Notes under the pieces: model-generated
Databases searched by the model: none
The model's input: the letters and a program-made list of their open reading frames with translations, nothing else
Told to the model about the DNA's origin: nothing
NCBI GenBank assembly: GCA_964574875.1
Contig: CAZNOX010000004.1
Location: forward strand, 1 to 64,000
DNA length: 64,000 bases
Direction of reading: 5' to 3'
DNA from: DSCS01 sp035391585
GTDB lineage: Bacteria; Macinerneyibacteriota; Macinerneyibacteria; Macinerneyibacteriales; DSCS01
Program-made: the position numbers and the translations under genes
Shown here: in pieces, positions 34,601-42,171 of the stretch
How the letters are laid out: the number at the start of each line of letters is the position of its first letter
Position numbering within the stretch: the stretch's first letter is position 1

Positions 34601-35044
34601 GCCCTCGTCCCGGTAAAGCGAAGCTGCGAGGAAAAGGTTGTCTGTATAGAGAGGCGTGGATTTATAAAAACGGCGGACTTTCTCCGCTGTCTCAAGAGCC
34701 TGTTTTTTCATCCCGCTCTCTTTCAGAGCTGAAGCGATGTAAAAGAGAATATCCCCCATGGCCTGGCTTTTGTCATACCGCTGGAGAAAGCGGTTCCCTT
34801 CAGTGAGGACCATGTTCCACTTCTCCAGATGGTAGTACGACGCGATGAGTTTCTCATAAGCGCCCTCGACCCGGCGGTCCTGGGGATTCTCGTTGATGAA
34901 TGTCTTGTACTCCTCCACGGCCAGGTCGTAAAACCCGTCCTGAAAGAGTTTCTCGGCATAGTCGAACCCCCCGATGATCCCCCAGGCGATGACCGGTGAG
35001 AGGATCAGGAGGATGAGCGCCGCGATTTTATAGAGAGATGTCAT
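31622..35044 (-). CDS. Giant periplasmic TPR-repeat protein
   Basis: A 1140-residue protein with an N-terminal membrane/signal segment (YKIAALILLILSPVIAWGII) and then tetratricopeptide repeats along nearly its whole length, e.g. YAEKLFQDGFYDLAVEEYKT, ALYGKGRVYMEKKAFSEAVA and YNIGDCYYARGQYRDAIREF, the BamD/YbgF style of repeat. It probably scaffolds envelope proteins in the periplasm. The start at 35044 has AAGGAG upstream; longer frames run through the Fe-S gene, which it overlaps by 17 bases. Similar giant TPR proteins are common in spirochaetes. No specific function is known. Confidence 0.84.
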   Translation of the reverse strand: MTSLYKIAALILLILSPVIAWGIIGGFDYAEKLFQDGFYDLAVEEYKTFINENPQDRRVEGAYEKLIASYYHLEKWNMVLTEGNRFLQRYDKSQAMGDILFYIASALKESGMKKQALETAEKVRRFYKSTPLYTDNLFLAASLYRDEGLDDEYIKAMQEIINLNPRGGNLKKAYLSLLDYSYSRGEMDKAGRYLDKLDEKDLDPGKWLWYKADVAFGRREYDQALKEYQGLMSRYPESEYYYRALYGKGRVYMEKKAFSEAVAAFQSLLDKNPNSTMADDALKGKAEALLALNRREDAAKEIDYFMKAYADSPLYPDVVRMALEIEKGKRGWDDEKIAALFDQLTGFYRSRQSEADVKRVLLEKASVFEEGGLYRQAVNALLDYITFFPRDTQVPYLVFRVGRLYAYEMKDYERAIAAFERISFNTEGYGDKALYETGLCYEQIPRYDRAVMAYKTIGERFPFSPLADKARKRIDYLNRYIIADVARGLTALDDLLEEQMKEPMGEKELYRKRGDIFFSVKDFSKAYDYYQKGGRDDEKALQAGAYALLLEKGTPSEIESFFNARKDHPAAGEVYSQVLAYYDMNENLEEEDFLYAFSQFPDSVSQETVRNYIDFLISEKREDALKRLVLPPSVTGTPAEEYARAMAAYANANFGEAERLFSDLLEKGDEENGSLSYYLAAIYHKTGRNAEARERLLSISKPFELKVKASLLLSRIAFSEGDYKDVIFNIFNVLNRLPEYYNDPDVMDLYLEALIIDGQTDAARKACMMITADKGELAVVKGLACLKLGMDEEAMALLKKAQGREVRARVYKALADQERWQDVLEFFRGDDAYSVSRRVIALTKLNQLDEGLALRRKNSKALREFEEEISYVLGEYTYLKKKDADRAADYFAEAGGTKEVLDTPWSLQAAFMLGNIRLGKGEADKALDVFKRLEANPSFEGKEKLFLSLGQAWYALGDQEKAVDYFQRSYAFKPNPDALYNQGLLFKGEGETGRAREAFQQIVDRFPESSLYYGAYLNIVYTFMDERKYDDALGRLTSFIDRAPDSLKMEVQYNIGDCYYARGQYRDAIREFMKVKYLPVNTDEDFQWMVTALFQGGTAYESLGEMDKAVEIYEYIIQISGRETVYSKTAASRIQEIRRH

Positions 35045-35870
35045 GGCAAGCTCCTTTCTTTTTGACAAGGGGCGTAAAGGAAATACACGAAACCGGGCAC
35101 ACCGGAAGGCAGTTCCCGCATCGGATACACTCCGGAGACCCCGGGTCTTCACTGATATTGATATCTGAAGGACAGACAGTGCGGCATGCCCCGCATGAGA
35201 CACACCTGTCCAGGTCCACACGGATGGTGTAAAGGCTGATCCTGTTAAACAAGCCCAGCATGGTCCCCAACGGACAGGTCGTCCGGCAGAAAAAACGGGG
35301 GATGACCACAGAAAAACCGCTGTAGACGATGAGCAGACCCACCTTCCAGAAATAGAGAAGGCCCAGCGGGATATTCAGCGACCAGACCAGGGTCAGGCCG
35401 CCTTCCAGAGTCCCCGCGGGACAGATATAGGTGCAGAAGGCCGGTTTCAGAAGGACCAGGGGAAGGATGACGATAAAGAGGGCCAGGATGAGATAGCGCA
35501 CAACAACAAAAAAACGGGGAAGCTTCAGGGAGACAGAAGAGATCTTCTTCAACAGGTCCTGATAGAACCCGAAAGGGCAGAGATGGCCGCAAAACCATCG
35601 TCCCGCCAGGACACCGGCACTCCCCACAAGCCCCAGGACAAGAAGAGAGAGGTGCCTTCCCTGGCTATAGATCATATACTGCAGGCTGCCCAGAGGGCAG
35701 GATGTCAGGGCTCCGGGGCAGGAGTAGCAATTGAGCACCGGAAGGCAAAGCCCTTTTGACTCCCCCTGAAAGGGAGCGGCTTCAACAAAACCCTTGAAAT
35801 GAGAGTTGATCCCGATGCTGAAGAGAAGCTGCTGCCAGAAACGCCTTTTTAAAAAAGAGAGCCATTTCAT
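35028..35870 (-). CDS. Membrane 4Fe-4S protein, NapH/YccM-like
   Basis: A 280-residue inner-membrane protein with about five helices and many cysteines. In order: LNCYSCPGALTSCPLGS, GRWFCGHLCPFGFY, AFCTYICPAGTLEG and FFCRTTCPLGTMLG are the CxxxCP loops of the NapH/NosR/YccM group. Two ferredoxin motifs follow near the C-terminus: DRCVSCGACRTVCPSDINI and CIRCGNCLPVCPVSCI. It should move electrons across or along the membrane. It starts 1 base after the 47-residue CXXC protein gene and overlaps the TPR gene by 17 bases, so it is probably coupled to both. The electron acceptor is unknown. Confidence 0.86.
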   Translation of the reverse strand: MKWLSFLKRRFWQQLLFSIGINSHFKGFVEAAPFQGESKGLCLPVLNCYSCPGALTSCPLGSLQYMIYSQGRHLSLLVLGLVGSAGVLAGRWFCGHLCPFGFYQDLLKKISSVSLKLPRFFVVVRYLILALFIVILPLVLLKPAFCTYICPAGTLEGGLTLVWSLNIPLGLLYFWKVGLLIVYSGFSVVIPRFFCRTTCPLGTMLGLFNRISLYTIRVDLDRCVSCGACRTVCPSDINISEDPGSPECIRCGNCLPVCPVSCISFTPLVKKKGACHDISL

Positions 35871-35871
35871 A

Positions 35872-36015
35872 CTATCCGATCCCGATACAGCCGTAACAGA
35901 TGTAAATGCCGTTATTTCTGATGAGGTCCCATTCACCTGTGAGAAGGCCGGCCAGAATCAGGAGAAGAGCCGCCCCGAGAAGAGCCAGGGCTCGGTTTCT
36001 ATTCTTTTTGGTCAC
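35872..36015 (-). CDS. CD1871A-family CXXC-motif small membrane protein
   Basis: A 47-residue protein too short for most ORF cut-offs. It starts at GTG (MTKKNRNRALALLGAALLLI) with GGGGGAT upstream, has one transmembrane helix (ALALLGAALLLILAGLL), and ends ICYGCIGIG. This CxxC followed by IGIG matches the CD1871A-type small membrane proteins known beside 4Fe-4S membrane proteins, as recalled. It overlaps the folP 3' end by 17 bases and stops 1 base before the Fe-S protein gene. It may pass reducing equivalents to that protein through its cysteine pair. Confidence 0.78.
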   Translation of the reverse strand: MTKKNRNRALALLGAALLLILAGLLTGEWDLIRNNGIYICYGCIGIG

Positions 36016-37195
36016 AGAAGATCCCCCTTATCACTTCGATGGTATCCCGGGCGGCGGCCACATCGTGGACGCGCAGGATATCAGCTCCGTTGCCCAGGGC
36101 CACAGCATGGGCGGCAATCGTCCCCCACAGCCGCCCGTCAGGGTCTTTCCCGGTGAGAGACCCGAGAAACGACTTTCTGGACAGGCCCATGACCAGGGGG
36201 AAGGGCAGGGACTTCAACTCCCGCAGGCGCCGAAGCAGGGCGGTGTTGTCCTCCAGCCTTTTTCCGAACCCGATCCCCGGATCGATGAGGATGGCGTCTT
36301 TCGCGATCCCCGCCTGTATCGCAGCGTCCGCCCGTTCGGCAAGGAATGTATAGACCTCTTCCATGATATCTTCGTAACAGGGATCCTCCTGCATGGTATC
36401 GGGAGTCCCTTTCATATGCATAAGGATCACCGCGGCGTCGAACGAAGCAGCTGTATGAGCCATCTCGGGGTCATGGGTGAATGAGGAGACATCATTGATG
36501 ATATCAGCCCCGTTTTCCAGCGCTTTTCGGGCGACAGCACTTTTCCGTGTATCCACGGAGACAGGGATCTCCGGAGCTTTTTCGCGGATCAGAGCGAGGG
36601 GCCTTTCAAGACGGGCCCACTCTTCAGAAGCCGAAACCTCACGGCTTCCGGGACGTGTGGACTCTCCCCCGATATCGATGATAGCGGCTCCCTCCCCGAT
36701 GAGCCGGGCTACCTGTTCTTCCAGGGCTTTGCGGGATGAGAGGCGTCCCCCGTCGTAAAAGGAATCAGGCGTCATGTTTAAAATGCCCATGACCAGCGGG
36801 GCTGCTAAGCTGATGGTCTTCCCCCTGGCCCGGAAAGAGGCGGGCGGAGTGTCAACGGTGGTAAGCTCACCGGCAATCTTTTTCAACCCGAAGGGCTGCT
36901 TTTGCAGCTTCAGACTTAACTTTTCCAGGGTCCTCTGTGTTCCCATGAGAATAACGTCGGTTATTTCAGGCTTTCCCGAGATGGCCGTGCGGGGAATCAC
37001 AGCATCAGCCCCGACACTGAGAGCATCCTGCTTGATGATGTTGGCAGCTTCAATACGGCACCCCTCGATCTTGAGCAGGCAGATCTCCCTTTTTTTTTCA
37101 AAGATCTCCAGCGCATAGGGGTCCACCCCGATTCTTTTGAGTTCTGTGAGGAAATCTCCCTGTGAAGGGAAGAGGCGTCTCATTCGAGTCTTCAT
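35999..37195 (-). CDS. folP: Dihydropteroate synthase with N-terminal extension
   Basis: TIM-barrel enzyme joining 6-hydroxymethyl-dihydropterin pyrophosphate to p-aminobenzoate for folate. It is 398 residues, longer than the usual 270-290. The catalytic part starts near 133 with VMGILNMTPDSFYDGG, then IIDIGGESTRPGS, ENGADIINDVSS, ILIDPGIGFGKRLEDN and GLSRKSFLG. The first 120 residues (KTRMRRLFPSQGDFLTELKR onward) form an extra domain found on some bacterial and archaeal synthases, as I recall; its role is unclear. It lies downstream of the GH13 phosphorylase gene and heads the CXXC/Fe-S/TPR run. Confidence 0.93.
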   Translation of the reverse strand: MKTRMRRLFPSQGDFLTELKRIGVDPYALEIFEKKREICLLKIEGCRIEAANIIKQDALSVGADAVIPRTAISGKPEITDVILMGTQRTLEKLSLKLQKQPFGLKKIAGELTTVDTPPASFRARGKTISLAAPLVMGILNMTPDSFYDGGRLSSRKALEEQVARLIGEGAAIIDIGGESTRPGSREVSASEEWARLERPLALIREKAPEIPVSVDTRKSAVARKALENGADIINDVSSFTHDPEMAHTAASFDAAVILMHMKGTPDTMQEDPCYEDIMEEVYTFLAERADAAIQAGIAKDAILIDPGIGFGKRLEDNTALLRRLRELKSLPFPLVMGLSRKSFLGSLTGKDPDGRLWGTIAAHAVALGNGADILRVHDVAAARDTIEVIRGIFCDQKE

Positions 37196-37255
37196 GTCAC
37201 TCCTGTCTCTGACCGCATTGATTGACCGGGATTACGGGAATACAGCCCTTCCATT

Positions 37256-38995
37256 CTATCGATGCCCCCTTCCGCTGTCAACGGAAATATCTCTTCTTGA
37301 AGAGCCGAAGACACAGACCTCATAAGGCAAAAGGACCACCTTTCTGCCGGCCTGCCGCTCTCTGCCGTTAAGGCGGTCAAATCCGAAAGAATCGGGAATA
37401 AATGGAGAGACATCGGCCTCCAGGCGTTTGTCCGTGACATTGACCAGGCAGAAGAGCCTTGCCTCCCCTTTTCCGCGGACAACGGCAAAGAGGCCCTTCC
37501 CCGCATGGGGATACCGCGCAGGAGCACCCGGAGCAAAGGCCTCCTCCTCTCTCCTGAACCGGAGAAGCCTTTTGTATCGGTTCCATATCTCCGAACGAAG
37601 GCCCTCATCTCCGTTGATCATCCTTTCCGCTTCCTCGCGGGGGATCTTATAGCGGTTGATCGTCCTCGCCCTTCCTGTGGACTTCACGCCCTCTGTCCAG
37701 TTCTCCATACCGAAAAGACTGTTGATATAGACAGCAGGGATCCCGGGCAAAAAGAGCATGATGGCCTGGGAGGCGAGAAAAGCTCCTGCTTTCAGGCTGT
37801 CATTGGAGAGTCCCGCAGTCACAGCGTCAAAATAGGTGATGTTCAGTTCATAGGGCCGCTCTCCCCTCCGGGGGTCATCACGCATGGAGACGATCCCTCC
37901 GGCGTTCTGGATCCTCCGGATCATCTCCTGAAGCTCATCCTCATCCACGAGTCCTTCAAGGGGCCGGACCCCGATCCCGTCATGGGACGCTGTGAAATTG
38001 AGAAAGGTGCAGCGGGGGGACGGGGCTCTCAATGTGGAGAGCCAGTAACAGAGTTTTGTGACATCTCCGCTGAGAAACGTATAGAGGATAAGAGGGGGGA
38101 GGGAAAAGTTGTAGACGACATGGGCCTCGTCATCCCCCTTTCCGAAGTAGGAGATATTTTCCTTGTGCGGGACATTTGTCTCTGTGACAAGGAGAGTGTT
38201 CCCGGGGACCAGGTCACAGAAAAGCCTGAAGAGTTTCACAATGCGGTGTGTCTCCTCCAGATGGAGACATGATGTCCCCCTTTTTTTCCAAAGAAAACCC
38301 ACAGCATCAAGGCGGAGTGCGGAGATCCCCCTTTTCAGGTAGAAGGCCGCGACTTCAAGCATCCGTTTGAGGACAGCGGGGTTGGCGTAATTCAAATCCG
38401 CCTGATCGGGGCTGAACGTGGTCCACAGCCAGACTGTGGACCCGTCTCTCTTTTCAAAAGGCGTCAGGAGGGGGAGAGAGCGGGGCCGGACCACAAGAGA
38501 GAGGTCTTCGGCGGGATCGGCTTCAATAAAAAAGCCTTTGTACGCGGGGTCTCCGTCAAGATACCGCCGGACCCATTCACTCCGGCTCGAGATATGGTTC
38601 AGGACAAGATCGGCCATGAGTGAAAAAGAGTCGCCGATCCTTTTCACATCCTCCCACCCTCCCAGGTCGGAACGGACACTGGTATAATCTGTAACCGCAA
38701 AGCCGTCATCAGAGGAGAAGGGAAAGAAGGGAAGGATATGGATCAGGGAGAAAAGCGGGGTAAACGACTTCACGGCGACTTCTGCAAGAGTCTTCAACCC
38801 CGGGCGTGTGGTCTCATGGATGGAATCACCGTATGTGATGAGCCAGACATCACCAGAGGTCAAGGGCCTGTCAGAAGAAGGCTCTTCTCCGTTCCCTGAA
38901 AGATGATCCATCAGGGTGATGATCTCTTCACTCTCCCCTTCAGAATAAAGCCCTTTGAGCAGTTCTTCAGCTTGATTTTTCCATTTTTCTCTCAT
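37256..38995 (-). CDS. GH13 subfamily 18 sugar phosphorylase (sucrose/glucosylglycerate phosphorylase-like)
   Basis: A 579-residue cytoplasmic alpha-glucosyl phosphorylase-type enzyme. The N-terminal part LITYGDSIHETTRPGLKTL precedes the (beta/alpha)8 barrel. Catalytic residues are visible as the nucleophile Asp in ALRLDAVGFLWK near 240, the acid/base Glu in LLVTETNVPHKENISYFG near 275, and the third Asp in TASHDGIGVRPLEGL near 340, typical of GH13_18. The HDGIGVRPLEG form fits glucosylglycerate-type phosphorylases as well as sucrose ones. The start is uncertain: ATG 38995 has no proper ribosome site but lies 7 bases after a -10 box; GTG 39004 is the alternative. Confidence 0.84.
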   Translation of the reverse strand: MREKWKNQAEELLKGLYSEGESEEIITLMDHLSGNGEEPSSDRPLTSGDVWLITYGDSIHETTRPGLKTLAEVAVKSFTPLFSLIHILPFFPFSSDDGFAVTDYTSVRSDLGGWEDVKRIGDSFSLMADLVLNHISSRSEWVRRYLDGDPAYKGFFIEADPAEDLSLVVRPRSLPLLTPFEKRDGSTVWLWTTFSPDQADLNYANPAVLKRMLEVAAFYLKRGISALRLDAVGFLWKKRGTSCLHLEETHRIVKLFRLFCDLVPGNTLLVTETNVPHKENISYFGKGDDEAHVVYNFSLPPLILYTFLSGDVTKLCYWLSTLRAPSPRCTFLNFTASHDGIGVRPLEGLVDEDELQEMIRRIQNAGGIVSMRDDPRRGERPYELNITYFDAVTAGLSNDSLKAGAFLASQAIMLFLPGIPAVYINSLFGMENWTEGVKSTGRARTINRYKIPREEAERMINGDEGLRSEIWNRYKRLLRFRREEEAFAPGAPARYPHAGKGLFAVVRGKGEARLFCLVNVTDKRLEADVSPFIPDSFGFDRLNGRERQAGRKVVLLPYEVCVFGSSRRDISVDSGRGHR

Positions 38996-39002
38996 CCCTC
39001 TC

Positions 39003-39031
39003 ACACTACCTGAAATTCAGAGCTGTTGCAA
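39003..39031 (-). promoter_or_regulatory. Promoter of the GH13_18 gene, no leader predicted
   Basis: On the minus strand TTGCAA (39026-39031) and TAGTGT (39003-39008) are 17 bases apart. The -10 box ends 7 bases before ATG 38995, so the transcript may start at the start codon. It is divergent from the sfsA promoter. Confidence 0.45.
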
Positions 39032-39036
39032 GTTTC

Positions 39037-39064
39037 TTGCTTTTTTTTGTGGACCTTGTATGAT
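39037..39064 (+). promoter_or_regulatory. Promoter of sfsA, no leader predicted
   Basis: TTGCTT (39037-39042) and TATGAT (39059-39064) are 16 bases apart. The -10 box ends 6 bases before the ATG at 39071, which lacks any ribosome site. This suggests a leaderless mRNA. Confidence 0.5.
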
Positions 39065-39070
39065 GATTTT

Positions 39071-39805
39071 ATGAAAAAAGAGGCTTCTTCTCCCCCGCTC
39101 CTGACTCTGCCGGATCTCACCGAAGGGTTTTTCCTCTCACGTCCCAACCGGTTCACCGTCCGGGTGCGCATCAACGGGGACGACCATTCGGCCCACCTCC
39201 ATGACCCCGGCAGGCTCACTGAACTCCTCACAGAGGGAAACCGCCTTCTGCTGAGGCCTGCCGAAAAAGATGGGCGGAAAACAGCCTGGGATATCATCGC
39301 CGCCTTTCGTTCCGGCTGCTGGGTCATCATCAACTCTGCCCTTCACCGTCCCCTGGGAGAGGCTTTTCTGCAAGGTGAGGAGAGTCCCCTGGGCCCCCTG
39401 CGTTCCCTCAAACCTGAAATCTCCGCGCCTCACGGACGTCTCGATTTTTACGCAGAGACCCTTTCCGGAGGGCTCTGGATCGAGACAAAGGGGTGCACTC
39501 TTTTTGAAGGCGCCCGGGCCCTTTTTCCCGATGCTCCCACCCGTCGCGGCACAAGGCATCTGCGCGAGCTCATCTCCCTCCGCGAAAGGGGAGAGAGAGC
39601 GGCCCTCCTCATCTTCATCTTCTCGGTTTCCGTGAGCCTGTTTGCACCCCACAGAGAGCGTGACCCGGATTTCGCCCGGGCCTTTTATGATGCGCTGGAC
39701 GGAGGAGTAGACATCTATCCCCTCTCTTTTCATTTTGACGGAACTCATGTCCGTTACCATGGTTTACTCCCTATAGAACCTGATCAGAGAAAGGAGTCCC
39801 CATGA
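39071..39805 (+). CDS. sfsA: SfsA family DNA/RNA-binding nuclease-like protein
   Basis: A 244-residue protein of the sugar-fermentation-stimulation SfsA family, a restriction-endonuclease-like fold reported to bind or cut nucleic acid. Typical segments are EGFFLSRPNRFTVRVRINGD, SAHLHDPGRLTELLTEGN, GRLDFYAETLSGGLWIETKG (PD-(D/E)XK-like core) and ALFPDAPTRRGTRHLRELI. The first ATG matching the family is at 39071. No Shine-Dalgarno site is present; a -10 box ends 6 bases upstream. It overlaps the next gene by 4 bases. Confidence 0.9.
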   Translation: MKKEASSPPLLTLPDLTEGFFLSRPNRFTVRVRINGDDHSAHLHDPGRLTELLTEGNRLLLRPAEKDGRKTAWDIIAAFRSGCWVIINSALHRPLGEAFLQGEESPLGPLRSLKPEISAPHGRLDFYAETLSGGLWIETKGCTLFEGARALFPDAPTRRGTRHLRELISLRERGERAALLIFIFSVSVSLFAPHRERDPDFARAFYDALDGGVDIYPLSFHFDGTHVRYHGLLPIEPDQRKESP

Positions 39806-40770
39806 AATACAATCGTCTCGGGAAGACCGGCCTGAAAGTCAGTGAACTCTCCTTCGGGTCATGGATCACCTTCGGAAAACAGACAGACCTGGTCTCAGCG
39901 GGAAAACTGATGAAAAGCGCTTTTGACAAAGGAATCAACTTTTTCGACAATGCAGAAGCCTATGCCAGGGGCCTCTCCGAACTCATCATGGGAGAGATCC
40001 TCAGGACATTCCGCCGGGAAGACCTGGTCATCTCCACAAAGATCTTCTGGGGAGGGGAAGGGCCCAATCAGACAGGGCTCTCCCGCAAACATCTCCTTGA
40101 AGGGACGAAAAACTCTCTGCGCAGGATGCAGCTGGACTATGTGGACCTTCTCTTCTGCCATCGTCCCGACCCCGAGACCCCTCTTGAGGAGACCATCCAG
40201 GCCATGGATGCCCTCGTCCGCGGAGGAGAGGCGCTCTATTGGGGGACCTCTGAATGGAGTGCCGAGGACCTGGAAAAGACATTCCGGATCTGCGGTGAAT
40301 CGGGAGCTATCCCTCCCTCCATGGAACAGCCCCAGTATAATATGCTCGTCAGGACGAGAGTGGAAGAAGAGTACCGCCCCCTATTCGACCGGTATCACCT
40401 GGGAACCACCACCTGGAGCCCCCTGGCCTCGGGAATCCTCTCCGGGAAGTATAATGACGGCATTCCTGAAGAGAGCCGTCTGGCCCGCAACCCCGCTCTC
40501 CGCAAGACCATGGAAGAGTCGGGACTTCTCTCTGAAGAGACGCTCTCCAGGGTGCGCCGGCTGACGAGCCTGGCCGGAGACCTCGGGGGAAGCATGGCTC
40601 AGCTTGCTATTGCTTGGATCCTCAAGAATCCTCACGTGAGCACCGTCATCACGGGAGCGACTTCAGAAGAACAGTTATCAGAGAACATGGGAGCTCTGGA
40701 GGTCAAAGAAAAACTCGACACAGAGGTCATGAAGACCATTGAAACCATTTTAACAAGGGAGGAAAAATGA
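39802..40770 (+). CDS. Aldo/keto reductase, KCNAB/YghZ-like
   Basis: A 322-residue cytoplasmic NADPH-dependent oxidoreductase with a TIM barrel. RLGKTGLKVSELSFGSWITF starts the fold; FFDNAEAYARGLSELIMGE carries the catalytic Asp and Tyr region, ISTKIFWGG the Lys and DYVDLLFCHRPD the His. The C-terminal WILKNPHVSTVITGATSEEQ binds the cofactor. The sequence is closest to the voltage-gated potassium-channel beta-subunit/YghZ group. The true carbonyl substrate is unknown. It starts in the sfsA stop (ATGA) and overlaps the parvulin gene by 4 bases. Confidence 0.9.
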   Translation: MKYNRLGKTGLKVSELSFGSWITFGKQTDLVSAGKLMKSAFDKGINFFDNAEAYARGLSELIMGEILRTFRREDLVISTKIFWGGEGPNQTGLSRKHLLEGTKNSLRRMQLDYVDLLFCHRPDPETPLEETIQAMDALVRGGEALYWGTSEWSAEDLEKTFRICGESGAIPPSMEQPQYNMLVRTRVEEEYRPLFDRYHLGTTTWSPLASGILSGKYNDGIPEESRLARNPALRKTMEESGLLSEETLSRVRRLTSLAGDLGGSMAQLAIAWILKNPHVSTVITGATSEEQLSENMGALEVKEKLDTEVMKTIETILTREEK

Positions 40771-42119
40771 AACGATTCATTCCGTTTTTAGCCGTTCTGG
40801 CGATCTTTTTCACTGTCTCCTGTGCAAAAAAGGAGCTGGCCTCAGTAGACGGACGCATCTTTACCGCTGCTGAACTGGAAAAACAGATGACAAAAATCGA
40901 TCCTGCGGCCCTGCAGCAGTATGGCGAAAACCGTATCAAAGAGACGATTCTGAACCGCATGATCGAGACGGAGCTTCTCTACCGGGACCTGAAAGAGAAA
41001 AAGTATGACGAGAACGACGATGTGATCCGCCGCTGGGAAGAGATCAAAAGCGATGTGGAGATGACATACTTTGTCAATGAGTACATCCGTCATGAGGCCT
41101 CTATTCCCGAAAAAGAGCTCAAAAAGGCTTACGAGAAACGCATCACCCAGTTTCAGACTCCGGCCAAAGTCAAAGCCAGCCACATTCTTATCCAGGTGGG
41201 CGACAGACATACAGATGAGGAGGCTCTTTCCCTCATCACCACTGTCAAAAAGAAGCTCAATGCCAAAGGGAGCAACTTCGGCGACCTGGCCAGAGAGTAT
41301 TCCGAAGGCCCCAGCGCATCGCAGGGAGGAGACCTGGGCTGGTTTTCACGCGGGCAGATGGTCAAACCTTTTGAAGAGGCCGCATTCAGCCTGAACAAGG
41401 GGGAGATCTCCTCTGAACCTGTGAAGACTCAGTTCGGTTATCATCTCATCCGGGTCACAGACAAAGCTGAAGCAGGCCGGATCCCCTTCAAAGAGGCAAA
41501 AGAGCGGTTGAAATATGATGTCTACAACACTTTGCTGAAAAAAGAGTACGGGATAGCTGTCTATCCGGAAAAAGTATCGCCGGAACCTTCCGACGGGATC
41601 GTCGCTGAAATCCAGAAGACTTCTGCTGTCTATACCAACCGGGCCTTTCTCGAGGATCTGTCCAAATGGATGAACAAAGAGACCATGGCGAAACTCTTTA
41701 AAAACGCCGACGCCCTTTACGGGACGCTGAACGACCTCATTATCAGAAAAGCCTACCGTGAGATCATCGAAGCCGAACACCTGCGTGAATCAGAGGGGTA
41801 TACCTCTTTCATGGAACAGATGAAAAAAGAGTACCTGGTTCAGAACTACGTGGATGAGACTCTCTTTCATGATATCAGCGTGACACCGGAAGAGATCAGA
41901 GAGTCTTATGAGAACAACCCGGCTCTCATGAAAAATCTCGCCGATCAATACGGACAGCAGTTTCTCTCTGACCCTGCTTTCCGCCGGTCCAAGGAAAAAG
42001 AGTTCTTCCCTTACCTTGAGCAGCAGATCATCAACAGCAAAAAACAGCATCTTTACGACAATCACATCACCGCGCTCAAAAACACATACCCGGTGGAGAT
42101 CTTCGTCAAGTTCGACTGA
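40767..42119 (+). CDS. Parvulin-type peptidyl-prolyl isomerase lipoprotein (SurA/PrsA-like)
   Basis: A 450-residue predicted lipoprotein foldase. The signal ends in lipobox TVSCAKK, so the protein would be membrane-anchored and periplasmic. Residues about 25-125 form a SurA-type N-terminal chaperone region. A rotamase domain follows (KASHILIQVGDRHTDEE, REYSEGPSASQGGDLGWFS, then FGYHLIRVTDKAE), at about 130-235. Beyond it is a second, divergent SurA-N-like region without a clear second rotamase. GGAGGAAA precedes the ATG. It is the last gene of the sfsA operon and is followed by a strong hairpin. Confidence 0.9.
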   Translation: MKRFIPFLAVLAIFFTVSCAKKELASVDGRIFTAAELEKQMTKIDPAALQQYGENRIKETILNRMIETELLYRDLKEKKYDENDDVIRRWEEIKSDVEMTYFVNEYIRHEASIPEKELKKAYEKRITQFQTPAKVKASHILIQVGDRHTDEEALSLITTVKKKLNAKGSNFGDLAREYSEGPSASQGGDLGWFSRGQMVKPFEEAAFSLNKGEISSEPVKTQFGYHLIRVTDKAEAGRIPFKEAKERLKYDVYNTLLKKEYGIAVYPEKVSPEPSDGIVAEIQKTSAVYTNRAFLEDLSKWMNKETMAKLFKNADALYGTLNDLIIRKAYREIIEAEHLRESEGYTSFMEQMKKEYLVQNYVDETLFHDISVTPEEIRESYENNPALMKNLADQYGQQFLSDPAFRRSKEKEFFPYLEQQIINSKKQHLYDNHITALKNTYPVEIFVKFD

Positions 42120-42128
42120 TCCCGTTCC

Positions 42129-42171
42129 ATGCCGGAGGGAGTCATCCCTCCGGCATCACCCGTTTTCTTTT
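42129..42171 (+). terminator. Hairpin terminator after the parvulin gene
   Basis: A perfect 12-base-pair stem (ATGCCGGAGGGA with TCCCTCCGGCAT) and loop GTCA, followed on the plus strand by CACCCGTTTTCTTTT. The T-tract is offset, so efficiency is uncertain. The stop codon of the convergent znuB-like gene lies in the loop, so both genes share the hairpin. Confidence 0.65.
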
